This document shows, piece by piece, positions 9,509 to 17,171 of a stretch of DNA of 43,140 nt. The translations under genes and the position numbers were made by a program. Source of the stretch: Paraburkholderia sp. SG-MS1. Lineage in GTDB: Bacteria > Pseudomonadota > Gammaproteobacteria > Burkholderiales > Burkholderiaceae. The stretch lies in NCBI RefSeq assembly GCF_012275575.1, contig NZ_NPIH01000085.1, positions 1 to 43,140 on the forward strand, in the 5' to 3' direction. The notes under the pieces are model-generated. The model had not been told where the DNA came from and made no database searches. It saw nothing but the letters and a program-made list of their open reading frames with translations. Numbering within the stretch: position 1 is the first letter of the stretch; each line of letters begins with the position of its first letter.

Positions 9509-9804
9509 GCGGCCAGGCGGCCAGGCGGCGTTAACGCCGGCCATGTCTGATTGCGTTGCGCAGATGCTCGCCGGCCCTTTCCTGATGCCTCGCGAGCACC
9601 CGCGAAACGCATTCGAAACGCGCGTGGCCGCTGCCGACCCGACGGACCTGAGACCCATAAAAAATCGACGCCGTGCGAACCGAGCGCACCGCGTCTTCGA
9701 CCCCGCAGTCAGCGCGGTGCCCGGACGGCCCGAGATCCGTCAGACGGTCCAGCGAGGTGCTGAACGTCATCGCGCATACAACGAATCAGAAGTGGAGGAG
9801 TGTC
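9509..9804. other. Spacer between uraH and puuD
   Basis: About 300 bases with no credible gene. Just after the uraH stop there is a short GGCGGCCA-type repeat and a 12-bp palindrome (GGCG-TTAA-CGCC, 9527-9538) without a T run. The length suggests puuD has its own promoter; none is obvious. Confidence 0.45.
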
Positions 9805-10998
9805 ATGGAAGGCTTTATCACCGACTGGTTGAATCTGGCGATTCGCTGGTTCCACGTCATTGCCGCGATTGCCTGGATCGGCGAGTCGTTCTATTTCGTC
9901 GCGCTCGACAACAGCCTCAAACCGCCGCAGGATCCGAACCAGCGCCGGCGCGGCGTGTTCGGCGAACTGTGGCACGTGCACGGCGGCGGCTTCTACAACA
10001 TGCAGAAGTACACCGTCGCGCCGCCGGAAATGCCCGACGATCTGCACTGGTCGAAGTGGCCGTCGTACACCACGTGGCTGTCGGGCTTCGGCCTCTTCAC
10101 CGTGCTGTATCTGTTCTCGCCGACCACGTATCTGATCGACAAGAACGTGCTCGACATGGGGCCGGTGGTCGCGATCGCCTCGGCGATCGGCTTCCTCGCG
10201 GCGGGCTGGATCGTGTACGACTCGCTGTGCCGCATTCTCGGCAACCGCGACAAGGTGCTCGGCATCTGCGTCGGCGTGTACGTGGTGATCGCCACGTGGC
10301 TCGCCTGCCATATCTTCGCAGGCCGCGCAGCCTATCTGATCATGGGTGCGATGCTGGCGACGATCATGTCGGCCAACGTGTTCTTCGTGATCATCCCCGG
10401 CCAGCGCAAGATGGTCGACGCGATGCTCAAAGGCAACACGCCGAACCCGATCTACGGCAAACGCGGCAAGCAACGCTCGGTGCACAACACGTATTTCACC
10501 TTGCCGGTGGTGTTCGCGATGCTGTCGAACCACTACGCGATGACCTACACGCATCCGTACAACTGGGCCGTGCTGCTGGTCATCATGCTGGCGGGCGCGC
10601 TGATCCGCCAGTTCTTCGTGATGCGCCACCGCGGCCAGGTGCTGTGGTATCTGCCGCTCGTCGGCATCGCGCTGATGTTCTGCGCGCTCTTCTGGACCAT
10701 GCCGAAGCCGCTCGTGCCGCAAGCGCAGGCCGCGAACGCGCCGGCGGTCAAGGTGGCCGACATCGCGCCGGTGCTGCAACAGCGCTGCGTGGCCTGCCAC
10801 TCCGCGCATCCGACGATGATGGGCAGCGCGCCGGCCGGCGTGCTGCTCGATACGCCCGATGAAATCTCACAGAACGCGCAGCGGATCTATCAGCAGGCCG
10901 TGACATTGAAGGCGATGCCGCTCGGCAACGTGACGCACATGACCGATGACGAGCGGATGAAAATCGCGGCCTGGTTCGAAGGAGGCGCGGCGAAGTAA
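9805..10998 (+). CDS. puuD: Membrane-bound urate oxidase with C-terminal cytochrome c domain (PuuD)
   Basis: 397 residues. The N-terminal two thirds form a polytopic membrane domain (about eight spans; first span FHVIAAIAWIGESFYFVALD). Conserved histidines lie in ELWHVHGGGFY (53-63). The C-terminal part is a periplasmic cytochrome c domain with the heme motif CVACH (328-332) and an axial Met in AMPLGN (Met371). This is the PuuD type, in which urate is oxidised and electrons go to the respiratory chain instead of O2 making peroxide. A strong GGAGGAG at 9794-9800 fixes the start at 9805. It follows uraH and is closed by a terminator. Confidence 0.93.
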   Translation: MEGFITDWLNLAIRWFHVIAAIAWIGESFYFVALDNSLKPPQDPNQRRRGVFGELWHVHGGGFYNMQKYTVAPPEMPDDLHWSKWPSYTTWLSGFGLFTVLYLFSPTTYLIDKNVLDMGPVVAIASAIGFLAAGWIVYDSLCRILGNRDKVLGICVGVYVVIATWLACHIFAGRAAYLIMGAMLATIMSANVFFVIIPGQRKMVDAMLKGNTPNPIYGKRGKQRSVHNTYFTLPVVFAMLSNHYAMTYTHPYNWAVLLVIMLAGALIRQFFVMRHRGQVLWYLPLVGIALMFCALFWTMPKPLVPQAQAANAPAVKVADIAPVLQQRCVACHSAHPTMMGSAPAGVLLDTPDEISQNAQRIYQQAVTLKAMPLGNVTHMTDDERMKIAAWFEGGAAK

Positions 10999-11049
10999 GC
11001 GCGGCGGCCGGACGTGAAGTCCGGCTTGCCCATCGACGCAGTGGCACGA

Positions 11050-11090
11050 AGCGGGCTTTTCGCGCGAGCGGCAAGCCCGCTTTTTTTCTT
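11050..11090 (+). terminator. Rho-independent terminator after puuD
   Basis: The 9-bp stem AGCGGGCTT (11050-11058) pairs with AAGCCCGCT (11073-11081) and runs into a T-rich tract through 11090. It lies about 50 bases after the puuD stop and separates puuD from the hipBA pair. Confidence 0.88.
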
Positions 11091-11133
11091 GAGGGCATGG
11101 TTGGGGGGCATGGGTGGGGACATCCCACCAATA

Positions 11134-11267
11134 TGTAGCCCCTAGGCTACAAAATCCCGCGAAATTGGTACAGCGTAGCCCACAAGACACAAACTTACAA
11201 AAATGATTTGTAACCGATGGGCTACAATACGAATAACAATTGTCGAAATTGATGCCTTGGGGCTACA
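11134..11267. promoter_or_regulatory. Operator array of the hipBA-type locus (repeated TGTAGCC-N4-GGCTACA)
   Basis: Four copies of one 18-bp inverted-repeat pattern lie in front of the antitoxin gene. Site 1 (11134-11151) is perfect: TGTAGCC-CCTA-GGCTACA. Site 2 (11174-11191) is degenerate: CGTAGCC-CACA-AGACACA. Site 3 (11209-11226) has one mismatch: TGTAACC-GATG-GGCTACA. Site 4 (11250-11267) has a weaker left arm: TGATGCC-TTGG-GGCTACA, and touches the start codon at 11269, covering the ribosome site. Start-to-start spacings are 40, 35 and 41. A possible -10 (TACAAT, 11223-11228) overlaps site 3. This matches autoregulation by an Xre antitoxin, as known for E. coli hipBA with its four operators; the sequence of the site differs. 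Confidence 0.75.
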
Positions 11268-11268
11268 T

Positions 11269-11535
11269 ATGACCCATCTTGCCGACGTATCGGACATGCT
11301 GAAAGCGCTACGGCGCGAAAACAACCTGTCGCAAGAAGAACTGGCGCGCCGCGCCGGTGTGGCGCGCACCACCGTCGCGCGCATGGAAACGCTCGCCCGC
11401 AACGACATGAGCGTGTCGGTGCTGCTGCGTCTGCTCGAAGCGGCCGGCTACGACCTCAAGTTCGTCGCACATGGGCACGGGCGCACGCTGGACGACATCC
11501 TCGCTGAGCAACGCAGCCCGGAGCCAAAATCATGA
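11269..11535 (+). CDS. Xre-family antitoxin / DNA-binding repressor (HipB-like)
   Basis: 88 residues. A Cro/C1-type helix-turn-helix occupies about 10-61 (MLKALRRENNLSQEELARRA, VARTTVARME), followed by a short charged C-terminus. ATG 11269 is preferred over an upstream ATG at 11203, because 11203 lies within the operator array and the upstream residues are not helix-turn-helix-like; GGGG just upstream may serve as the ribosome site. Its stop overlaps the start of the kinase gene by 4 bases (ATGA), showing translational coupling. Expected role: it binds and neutralises the HipA-like kinase and represses the pair through the repeated sites in front of it. Confidence 0.88.
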   Translation: MTHLADVSDMLKALRRENNLSQEELARRAGVARTTVARMETLARNDMSVSVLLRLLEAAGYDLKFVAHGHGRTLDDILAEQRSPEPKS

Positions 11536-12881
11536 GGCTCGACGTCCAGGTGCTAGGCAGGAACGTCGCCACGCTGTTTCGCGAGCGCGACGACTACGTC
11601 CTCAAATACAACGCCGACGCCCGCGCCGCCGACTTCGTCAGCCTGACCATGCCGGTGCGCGAAGAAGCCTGGCGCTGGCCGCGCGACCTGCATCCATTTT
11701 TCCGGCAGAACCTGCCTGAAGGTTACCTGCTGAATCTGATCCGCGAGCAGTTCGGTCCGTTGCTCGACGGAACCGACCTGTCGCTGCTCGCGGTGGTCGG
11801 CGCGATGGGCATCGGCCGCGTCACCGTGACGCCCGAAGGCGTCGCGCCGGGCACCGAACTCCAGGCGCTCGACGTTCAGGACATCCTGCACGGCGACAAC
11901 ACCGCCGATCATTTCGCGCAGCTCGTGCGCGAATACGCGCGCGCCGCCATCTCGGGCGCCGTGCCAAAGTTCATCGCGCCGCAGGAACAGGCGGCCGATG
12001 CCGCCGCGCCGATGGTGCTCGGCAAGCCGACCATCCGAACGAGCCGCCACATCGTCAAAGGCTCGGACGACAGCACGCCGTTCCTCGGCTTCAACGAGTT
12101 CTATTCGATGCGCGTGCTGGAACGGCTCGGCGTCGTGCCGGTGGCGCGCACGCAGATGTCGGACGATGGCCGGGCGCTGGTCGTCGAGCGCTTCGACGTC
12201 GATGCTCAAGGACTGCCCGCGTATGGCGTCGAAGACATGTGCGGCCTGCTGGGTTTGCCGCCGCACGAAAAATACAATTCGACCAGCGAGAAAATGCTCA
12301 ATGCCGCGCGCGCCTATCTGCTCGATCGCAACAGCATGCGGCAGCAGCTCCAGCAGCTCGGCTGGCATCTGCTGACGAACTACGTGGTGCGTAACGCGGA
12401 CTGCCACACGAAGAACATCGCGCTGTTCTACAGCTCGGTCGACGACGTCGCGTTCACGCCCGTCTACGACATCGTCACGACGCAGGCATATCCGCGTTTC
12501 GCGGCCAATCCGCCGGGCCTGCCGATCGACGGCCGCAAGACCTGGGCAGCCGGCAAGACGCTGGAGCGTTTTTTCAACACGCGCATGGGCATCGCGCCAC
12601 GGCAGTACGCACAAATGGTCGAGGCGTTGTGCGATTCGGCGGTCGCCGTCGGTCATGAGGTGATTGAAGCGGCGCGCAATGAACCGCAGTGGCGCACGGT
12701 CGCAAAGCAGATGCTGCATGCGTGGGACGACGGCATGGCGTCGTTGCACTCGCCGAAAAAAAGCCTGCAGTTCAAGGGACTCAAACCGGCAATCGAAGCC
12801 GCCGGGTTTTCCGCGGCTGAGCCGGCCCAACGGGCGCGCGAAGTGATCGGGCGCTCGCCACTGCTCGGTAAGCGAGGCTAA
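11532..12881 (+). CDS. HipA-like serine/threonine kinase toxin
   Basis: 449 residues, close to the E. coli HipA length (440). The N-terminal subdomain (1-100) carries FFRQNLPEGYLLNLI, where HipA family members keep the LPEG motif. The kinase core has a P-loop-like ISGAVPKFIA (140-149), the hinge ERFD (219-222), the catalytic loop NADCHTKN (288-295; Asp290 as base) and the metal-binding YDIVTT (312-317; Asp313). All residues needed for kinase activity seem present, so it is probably active. Known HipA proteins phosphorylate glutamyl-tRNA synthetase or related targets and cause dormancy; the target here is unknown. It overlaps the antitoxin by 4 bp and lies between puuD and allA, inside the purine locus. 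Confidence 0.9.
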   Translation: MRLDVQVLGRNVATLFRERDDYVLKYNADARAADFVSLTMPVREEAWRWPRDLHPFFRQNLPEGYLLNLIREQFGPLLDGTDLSLLAVVGAMGIGRVTVTPEGVAPGTELQALDVQDILHGDNTADHFAQLVREYARAAISGAVPKFIAPQEQAADAAAPMVLGKPTIRTSRHIVKGSDDSTPFLGFNEFYSMRVLERLGVVPVARTQMSDDGRALVVERFDVDAQGLPAYGVEDMCGLLGLPPHEKYNSTSEKMLNAARAYLLDRNSMRQQLQQLGWHLLTNYVVRNADCHTKNIALFYSSVDDVAFTPVYDIVTTQAYPRFAANPPGLPIDGRKTWAAGKTLERFFNTRMGIAPRQYAQMVEALCDSAVAVGHEVIEAARNEPQWRTVAKQMLHAWDDGMASLHSPKKSLQFKGLKPAIEAAGFSAAEPAQRAREVIGRSPLLGKRG

Positions 12882-12906
12882 GGATTCGGGCGTTGTGTCG
12901 CGTGGC

Positions 12907-12933
12907 GCCTGAAGATGCGTTCACGCTTCAGGC
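12907..12933 (+). terminator. Possible hairpin at the end of the hipA-like gene
   Basis: GCCTGAAG (12907-12914) pairs with CTTCAGGC (12926-12933) across an 11-nt loop, 25 bases after the hipA stop. No T run follows, so it may stabilise the 3' end or assist Rho rather than be a simple terminator. Confidence 0.4.
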
Positions 12934-12943
12934 TCGCGCATGC

Positions 12944-12968
12944 AAAAAAACCACGGCGTGCGCCGTGG
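12944..12968 (-). terminator. Rho-independent terminator of the allantoin-degradation operon
   Basis: On the minus strand the perfect 8-bp stem CCACGGCG/CGCCGTGG (12951-12958 with 12961-12968, 2-nt loop) is followed by seven T (A run 12944-12950). It sits 20 bases after the allA stop and ends the minus-strand operon. Confidence 0.88.
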
Positions 12969-12988
12969 GATTCTCATCGCTCATCACC

Positions 12989-13501
12989 TCAAATCGCCAC
13001 GGCACTCAACGCATCTTCAGTCAGCCATAGCGACTCGGCCAGATCCTGCTCATTCAGGTTGAGCCCCTCACCGCCACGATCGACGACGATAAAGTCGCTC
13101 ACCTCCCCCAACGCGATCAGCGGATGGTGCCACACGCCCTTCGCATAGTTGACGCCCTGCCAGCCGCTCGTGACGAACGCGCGAATCTTCGCCGCGTCCA
13201 GCTCACCCGCGGGCGCCACCACGACCAGATACGGCCTGTCGTTCAACGGCACGAACGCCTGGCTGCCGAGCGGATGACGCTCGAGCATCTTCACTTCGAA
13301 CGGCAGCGTGCGCGGCTGTCCGCGAAACAGATTCACGAGCGTGCGGCCGTTCTCGTCGGTGACATCTACTTTCGCGAGATCGTGATAGCGGATCGTCGTG
13401 CCGAGGTTGATCGGAATCTGTTTCGCGCCTTCGAGTTCGATCACGTCGCCGAACGCGGCGAATGCTTCCTTCGTCAGCGGTTCGATAGCGAGCGTTTTCA
13501 T
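12989..13501 (-). CDS. allA: Ureidoglycolate lyase
   Basis: 170 residues, the full length of AllA. The enzyme splits (S)-ureidoglycolate to glyoxylate and urea, the last step of the pathway. The start [20 protein letters not shown], the central [20 protein letters not shown] and PLGSQAF, the metal-binding GVWHHPL, and the closing [16 protein letters not shown] are all characteristic. The start codon at 13501 overlaps the alc stop by 4 bases (ATGA), so translation is coupled. It is the last gene of the operon; a terminator follows. Confidence 0.94.
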   Translation of the reverse strand: MKTLAIEPLTKEAFAAFGDVIELEGAKQIPINLGTTIRYHDLAKVDVTDENGRTLVNLFRGQPRTLPFEVKMLERHPLGSQAFVPLNDRPYLVVVAPAGELDAAKIRAFVTSGWQGVNYAKGVWHHPLIALGEVSDFIVVDRGGEGLNLNEQDLAESLWLTEDALSAVAI

Positions 13502-14511
13502 GATGCGAGCGTGCCCCACAGACGCAGACGCGATACGCCGCCGTCCGGAATGATATTGAAGCGAATATGCGTGACTGGCCCGAGCGCCGCGATCTCGCTT
13601 TCGAAGAAATGCTGCTTGTCCATCTGGAGCTTCTGTTCGCCGAGCAGGACCGGCCAGAACATCGCCTGCGTGATGAGCGAGCTGTCGGTACCGCCCTTCA
13701 CATACGCGGCCTGGATCGAACAGCGGTCCGGATAATTGCCTTTGAAGTGCGCCGTGTCGACTTCGATCTTACCGATCACGCCCGGTTGCGCCAATGCGAC
13801 GATTGCCCAGTCGTTACCCGGCTCGCGACGGCGCCGTGTTTCCCAGCCGTCACCCATGTTCACGCCGCGGCCCGGCATCAGCAGCGTCGACGCCGCGCCG
13901 AAGTGCTGATTGTTGGCCGCGACCAGGTATGCGCCGTTTTCCATCGCGGCCAGATCGAACTGCTCGGTGCGGCTTGCGCCGGCCCAATCGACCTGCGGCT
14001 GACCGTACACGCGCAGACGCGCGATCCCGCCGTCCGGATAGATGTTCACGCGCAGGTGCGTGTACGCGTTCGCGTCGCTCACGTCGAGATAGTGGTGGCT
14101 ATTGCCCTGCAACGTGGTGGACGGCACGATCTCGGTCCATTGCGTGGACTGATTCGGCGCGCCGTCGATCACGCGCGCCGCCTCCACCGATGCCGCCGGC
14201 GGAAAGTTGCCCGTGAAGTGGCTGGTGTCGAGGTCGAGCCCTTTGATCACACCAGCGCGCGCCAGCTTCACGACGCACCAGTCATAGCCGGTCACGCGCT
14301 TGCGGCGGGTTTCCCAGCCGTCCATCCATTTGCCGTTGTCGTCGTACTTGCCGGGAATGAAGACGGCCGGCTCCGGATTCAGCATGCGCTCCTTTGGGGC
14401 GAAGAAATCGTCGCTCGACTCGAGCGCCTGCGCGCCCAGACGCGGGTCCGCCAGGTTCACATAGCGGCGCGTGAATTCCGGTGCGTTGGGGTCGAGAATC
14501 GGGAGTGCCAT
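13498..14511 (-). CDS. alc: Allantoicase
   Basis: 337 residues, the normal allantoicase length. It hydrolyses allantoate to ureidoglycolate and urea. The family's internal duplication is visible: DGWETRRKR (64-72) is repeated as DGWETRRRR (221-229). Each is followed by a DW core strand, and the pairs [20 protein letters not shown] and [34 protein letters not shown] mark the two jelly-roll repeats. It is 81 bases after uraD and overlaps allA by 4 bases. Confidence 0.95.
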   Translation of the reverse strand: MALPILDPNAPEFTRRYVNLADPRLGAQALESSDDFFAPKERMLNPEPAVFIPGKYDDNGKWMDGWETRRKRVTGYDWCVVKLARAGVIKGLDLDTSHFTGNFPPAASVEAARVIDGAPNQSTQWTEIVPSTTLQGNSHHYLDVSDANAYTHLRVNIYPDGGIARLRVYGQPQVDWAGASRTEQFDLAAMENGAYLVAANNQHFGAASTLLMPGRGVNMGDGWETRRRREPGNDWAIVALAQPGVIGKIEVDTAHFKGNYPDRCSIQAAYVKGGTDSSLITQAMFWPVLLGEQKLQMDKQHFFESEIAALGPVTHIRFNIIPDGGVSRLRLWGTLAS

Positions 14512-14592
14512 CGTTGTCGTCCTTGATGTGAAGGTGCTGGAAAAACGTTGCGGTTCGAGGGCCGCGACGCGTGCCTCCGGCGTACCTGAGGC

Positions 14593-15114
14593 CTACGCGT
14601 CGATCAGGTCGTCGAGCCGGAAACGCGCGATGCGGTAGATCTGATCGAGGCTCGCGCGCAATTCGTCGGCATGGCTGTTGTTCACGCGCGCCTCGAAGTT
14701 CGCGATGATGCCGTGACGGTCATAGCCGCGCACCGCGAGAATGAACGGGAAGCCGAACTTCTCGCGATATGCGCTATTGAGCGCGAGCAGTTTGTCGAAC
14801 TCTTCCTGCGTGCATTGCGCGAGGCCCGCGCCGCTCTGCTCGCGCGTCGATTCGGCGGTCAGCTCGCCGCGCACCGCGGCCTTGCCGGCAAGCTCCGGGT
14901 GGGCGTTGATCAGCGCGAGCTGCTTCTCGTCACCGGCCGTTTCGACGATGCCCGACATCTTGCGATGCAGTTCGTCGATGCTCGCGAACGGCCGTTGCCG
15001 CGCGGCGATTTCCGCGACCCACGGCGAGTGCTCGAAAATGCCCGACAGCGCTGCGACGAACGCGTCGGCCGAAATGCTGTTGAGTTGGTCCAGAGTGTAT
15101 TGCATCGCCTTCAT
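14593..15114 (-). CDS. uraD: OHCU decarboxylase (2-oxo-4-hydroxy-4-carboxy-5-ureidoimidazoline decarboxylase)
   Basis: 173 residues, the size of UraD. It decarboxylates OHCU, the UraH product, to (S)-allantoin. LALINAHPELAG holds the catalytic histidine (His72), with KFGFPFILAVRG and ELRASLDQIYRIARFRLDDL further on. The start at 15114 overlaps the puuE stop by 4 bases; a second ATG lies three codons in (MQYT), so the exact start is uncertain by that much. uraH lies on the opposite strand 5 kb away, so the two steps are in separate transcription units. Confidence 0.94.
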   Translation of the reverse strand: MKAMQYTLDQLNSISADAFVAALSGIFEHSPWVAEIAARQRPFASIDELHRKMSGIVETAGDEKQLALINAHPELAGKAAVRGELTAESTREQSGAGLAQCTQEEFDKLLALNSAYREKFGFPFILAVRGYDRHGIIANFEARVNNSHADELRASLDQIYRIARFRLDDLIDA

Positions 15115-16061
15115 GCGGCCGCCCCGCGGTTGTTGTGCTGGTAAGGATGATGTTCGCGCCAGTGCCGCGCGATATCGACACGCCGCGTCACCCACACGCG
15201 ATCGTGCTGTTCGATATGGTCGAGAAAGCGCTGCAATGCGCGAAAGCGTCCAGGGCGTCCAAGCAGACGGCAGTGCATGCCGATCGACAGCATCTTCGGC
15301 GCTTCGTCGCCCTCTTCGTAAAGCACGTCGAAGGCGTCGCGCAGATAGGTGAAGAAGTGGTCCGCGGTGTTGAAACCTTGCGGGCTCGCGAAGCGCATGT
15401 CGTTGGTGTCGAGCGTGTACGGCACGATCAGTTGCGGCACCCGCGCGCCGCCCGTCACGGCGACGTCCATCCAGAACGGCAGGTCGTCGCCGTAGTAATC
15501 CGAGTCGTACAGGAAGCCGCCGTATTCGGCCACCAGCCGATGCGTGTTCGGGCTGTCGCGCCCGGTGTACCAGCCGAGCGGCCGCTCGCCGGTCACGCGT
15601 TCGAGCGCTTGCATGCCGAGGCGCATGTGCTCCGCCTCTTTCTCCGGCGATACATCCTGATAGTGAATCCAGCGATAGCCGTGGCACGCGATCTCATGGC
15701 CGAGTTCGACGAACGCGCGCGCCACGTCGGGATGCCGCTCGATCGCCATGCCGACGCCAAACACCGTGAGCGGCAGCTTGCGCTTTTCGAATTCGCGCAG
15801 GATGCGCCAGACGCCTGCGCGCGAGCCATATTCGTAGATCGACTCCATGCTCATGTGACGAGCCGGATACGCCGCCGCGCCGACGATCTCGGAGAGAAAC
15901 TGCTCCGAGCCGGGGTCGCCATGCAGCACGCAGTTTTCACCGCCCTCTTCGTAGTTCAGGACGAATTGCACCGCGACACGCGCTCGCCCCGGCCAGTTGG
16001 CCTGCACCGGGTGGCGGCCGTAGCCGATCAGATCGCGTGGGTAGTTCGGGTCGAGTGGCAT
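15111..16061 (-). CDS. puuE: Allantoinase, polysaccharide deacetylase-like type (PuuE)
   Basis: 316 residues, a NodB-fold hydrolase. It opens allantoin to allantoate and is the metal-independent alternative to the amidohydrolase-type allantoinase. Diagnostic are YPRDLIGYGRHPVQANWPG at the start, FVLNYEEGGENCVLHGD, HEIACHGYRWIHYQDVSPE, and GWYTGRDSPNT. ATG 16061 (MPLDPNYPRD) is chosen because upstream codons give no family similarity. The preceding gene ends 227 bases upstream. That gap holds a short hairpin (CCGGGTG 16253-16259 with CACCCGG 16268-16274) without a T run, so an internal promoter or partial stop of transcription there is possible. Confidence 0.94.
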   Translation of the reverse strand: MPLDPNYPRDLIGYGRHPVQANWPGRARVAVQFVLNYEEGGENCVLHGDPGSEQFLSEIVGAAAYPARHMSMESIYEYGSRAGVWRILREFEKRKLPLTVFGVGMAIERHPDVARAFVELGHEIACHGYRWIHYQDVSPEKEAEHMRLGMQALERVTGERPLGWYTGRDSPNTHRLVAEYGGFLYDSDYYGDDLPFWMDVAVTGGARVPQLIVPYTLDTNDMRFASPQGFNTADHFFTYLRDAFDVLYEEGDEAPKMLSIGMHCRLLGRPGRFRALQRFLDHIEQHDRVWVTRRVDIARHWREHHPYQHNNRGAAA

Positions 16062-16288
16062 GGTTTGACGGATGCGTGGTGACGGTACGTAAAATTCGCG
16101 CGGGCGCTCACACTGCAGCCACGTGGCGACGCCCGTGCATGAGCTGCGGGCGGTGCATGAGTCGCTCGCCGCCACCGACCCAACCCTCTGAATCAGCGGC
16201 GAAAAAGCACTTCAGGCACCCGCGCCGAGTTGAGCCAGTGTAGCGAAAACACCCGGGTGCGCCCATACACCCGGCCAGATAGTGCGTG

Positions 16289-17119
16289 TCAGACGGAATG
16301 TATGTGCTGGCCCGGTGCGCTAACGTTTACCCGCAGCGGATCGGCGGTTTCGGCGCCGTGCAGCCGCTGCGGATCCGGATCAGCCGGCGCAGGGCTGAAC
16401 GAGGCCAGCGCGCCGTCGTAGCGCTTGGCCAAGGGCCTCGCGTAGTCGCCGCGCTTGGCAGTCGACAGGCGCAGTGCGACCAGCGCCTCCGTCCATTTCA
16501 CCGCGGCTGTCACGCCTTCGATCACCGGCGCGCCGAGCGCGTCCCCGAGCTCCGCGCATAGCCCGGCCATGCCCGCGCAACCGAGCACGATCGCGTCCGA
16601 GCCGTCCTCGTCAAGCGCACGCCGGCATTCGTCGAGAATGATGCGGCGCGCGGCCGGCCCCGGCTTGTCGAGATCGAGCACGGCGACGTCGGTCGCGCGG
16701 ACGTTGCGGCAAAAGCGCTTCATGCCGTAGCGCTCAGCAAGGTGCCAGGCCATGCCGCAGGTGCGCGCGAGCGTCGTCACCACCGAGAAGCCTGGCGCCA
16801 GCACGCTCGCCGCGTGCATCGCCGCCTCCGCGATGCCGATCACCGGGCCGCGCGCCAGTTCACGCGCCGCGTATAAGCCGGGGTCGCCGAAGCAGGCGAT
16901 CACGTAGCCGTCGCAACCCTCGCGCTCGCCCGCGGCGACTTCGGCCAGCAGGCCTGGCGTGGCGAGCGCCTCGTCGTAATAGCCTTCGATCGACGGCGGC
17001 CCCATGCCCGGATTCACCGCGATCACTTCGGTGCCGGGCGCGGCGACTTCACGGGCGCAGCGGCCCATGGCGTCGGTCATGCGCTGCGTCGTATTCGGGT
17101 TGATCAGTTTGATGCGCAT
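16289..17119 (-). CDS. Asp/Glu/hydantoin racemase family protein, probable allantoin racemase
   Basis: 276 residues. MRIKLINPNTTQRMTDAMGR is the typical start of hydantoin/allantoin racemases, and the two catalytic cysteines are seen in VIACFGDPGLYAAR and IVLGCAGMAGL. Members near allantoinase genes (HpxA type) interconvert R- and S-allantoin so that both isomers can be degraded. The position between the permease (52 bases upstream) and puuE supports this. The protein is about 30 residues longer than usual at the C-terminus (FSPAPADPDPQRLHGAE onward), a proline-rich tail of unknown use. General hydantoin racemase is the alternative. Confidence 0.85.
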   Translation of the reverse strand: MRIKLINPNTTQRMTDAMGRCAREVAAPGTEVIAVNPGMGPPSIEGYYDEALATPGLLAEVAAGEREGCDGYVIACFGDPGLYAARELARGPVIGIAEAAMHAASVLAPGFSVVTTLARTCGMAWHLAERYGMKRFCRNVRATDVAVLDLDKPGPAARRIILDECRRALDEDGSDAIVLGCAGMAGLCAELGDALGAPVIEGVTAAVKWTEALVALRLSTAKRGDYARPLAKRYDGALASFSPAPADPDPQRLHGAETADPLRVNVSAPGQHIHSV

Positions 17120-17171
17120 AGGAACTCCTGTTGACGCGCTGCGAAGGAAGCCCGCCTGGGGACTGCGCGGT

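Noticed and set aside
11203..11268. Longer start for the Xre antitoxin at 11203
   Set aside because: That ATG lies just before and reads through the operator array; the added residues are not typical of the family, and 11269 is the better start.
12951..12968. The CCACGGCG/CGCCGTGG stem considered as the hipA terminator
   Set aside because: On the + strand the A run precedes the stem and no T run follows; it works only for the minus-strand operon.
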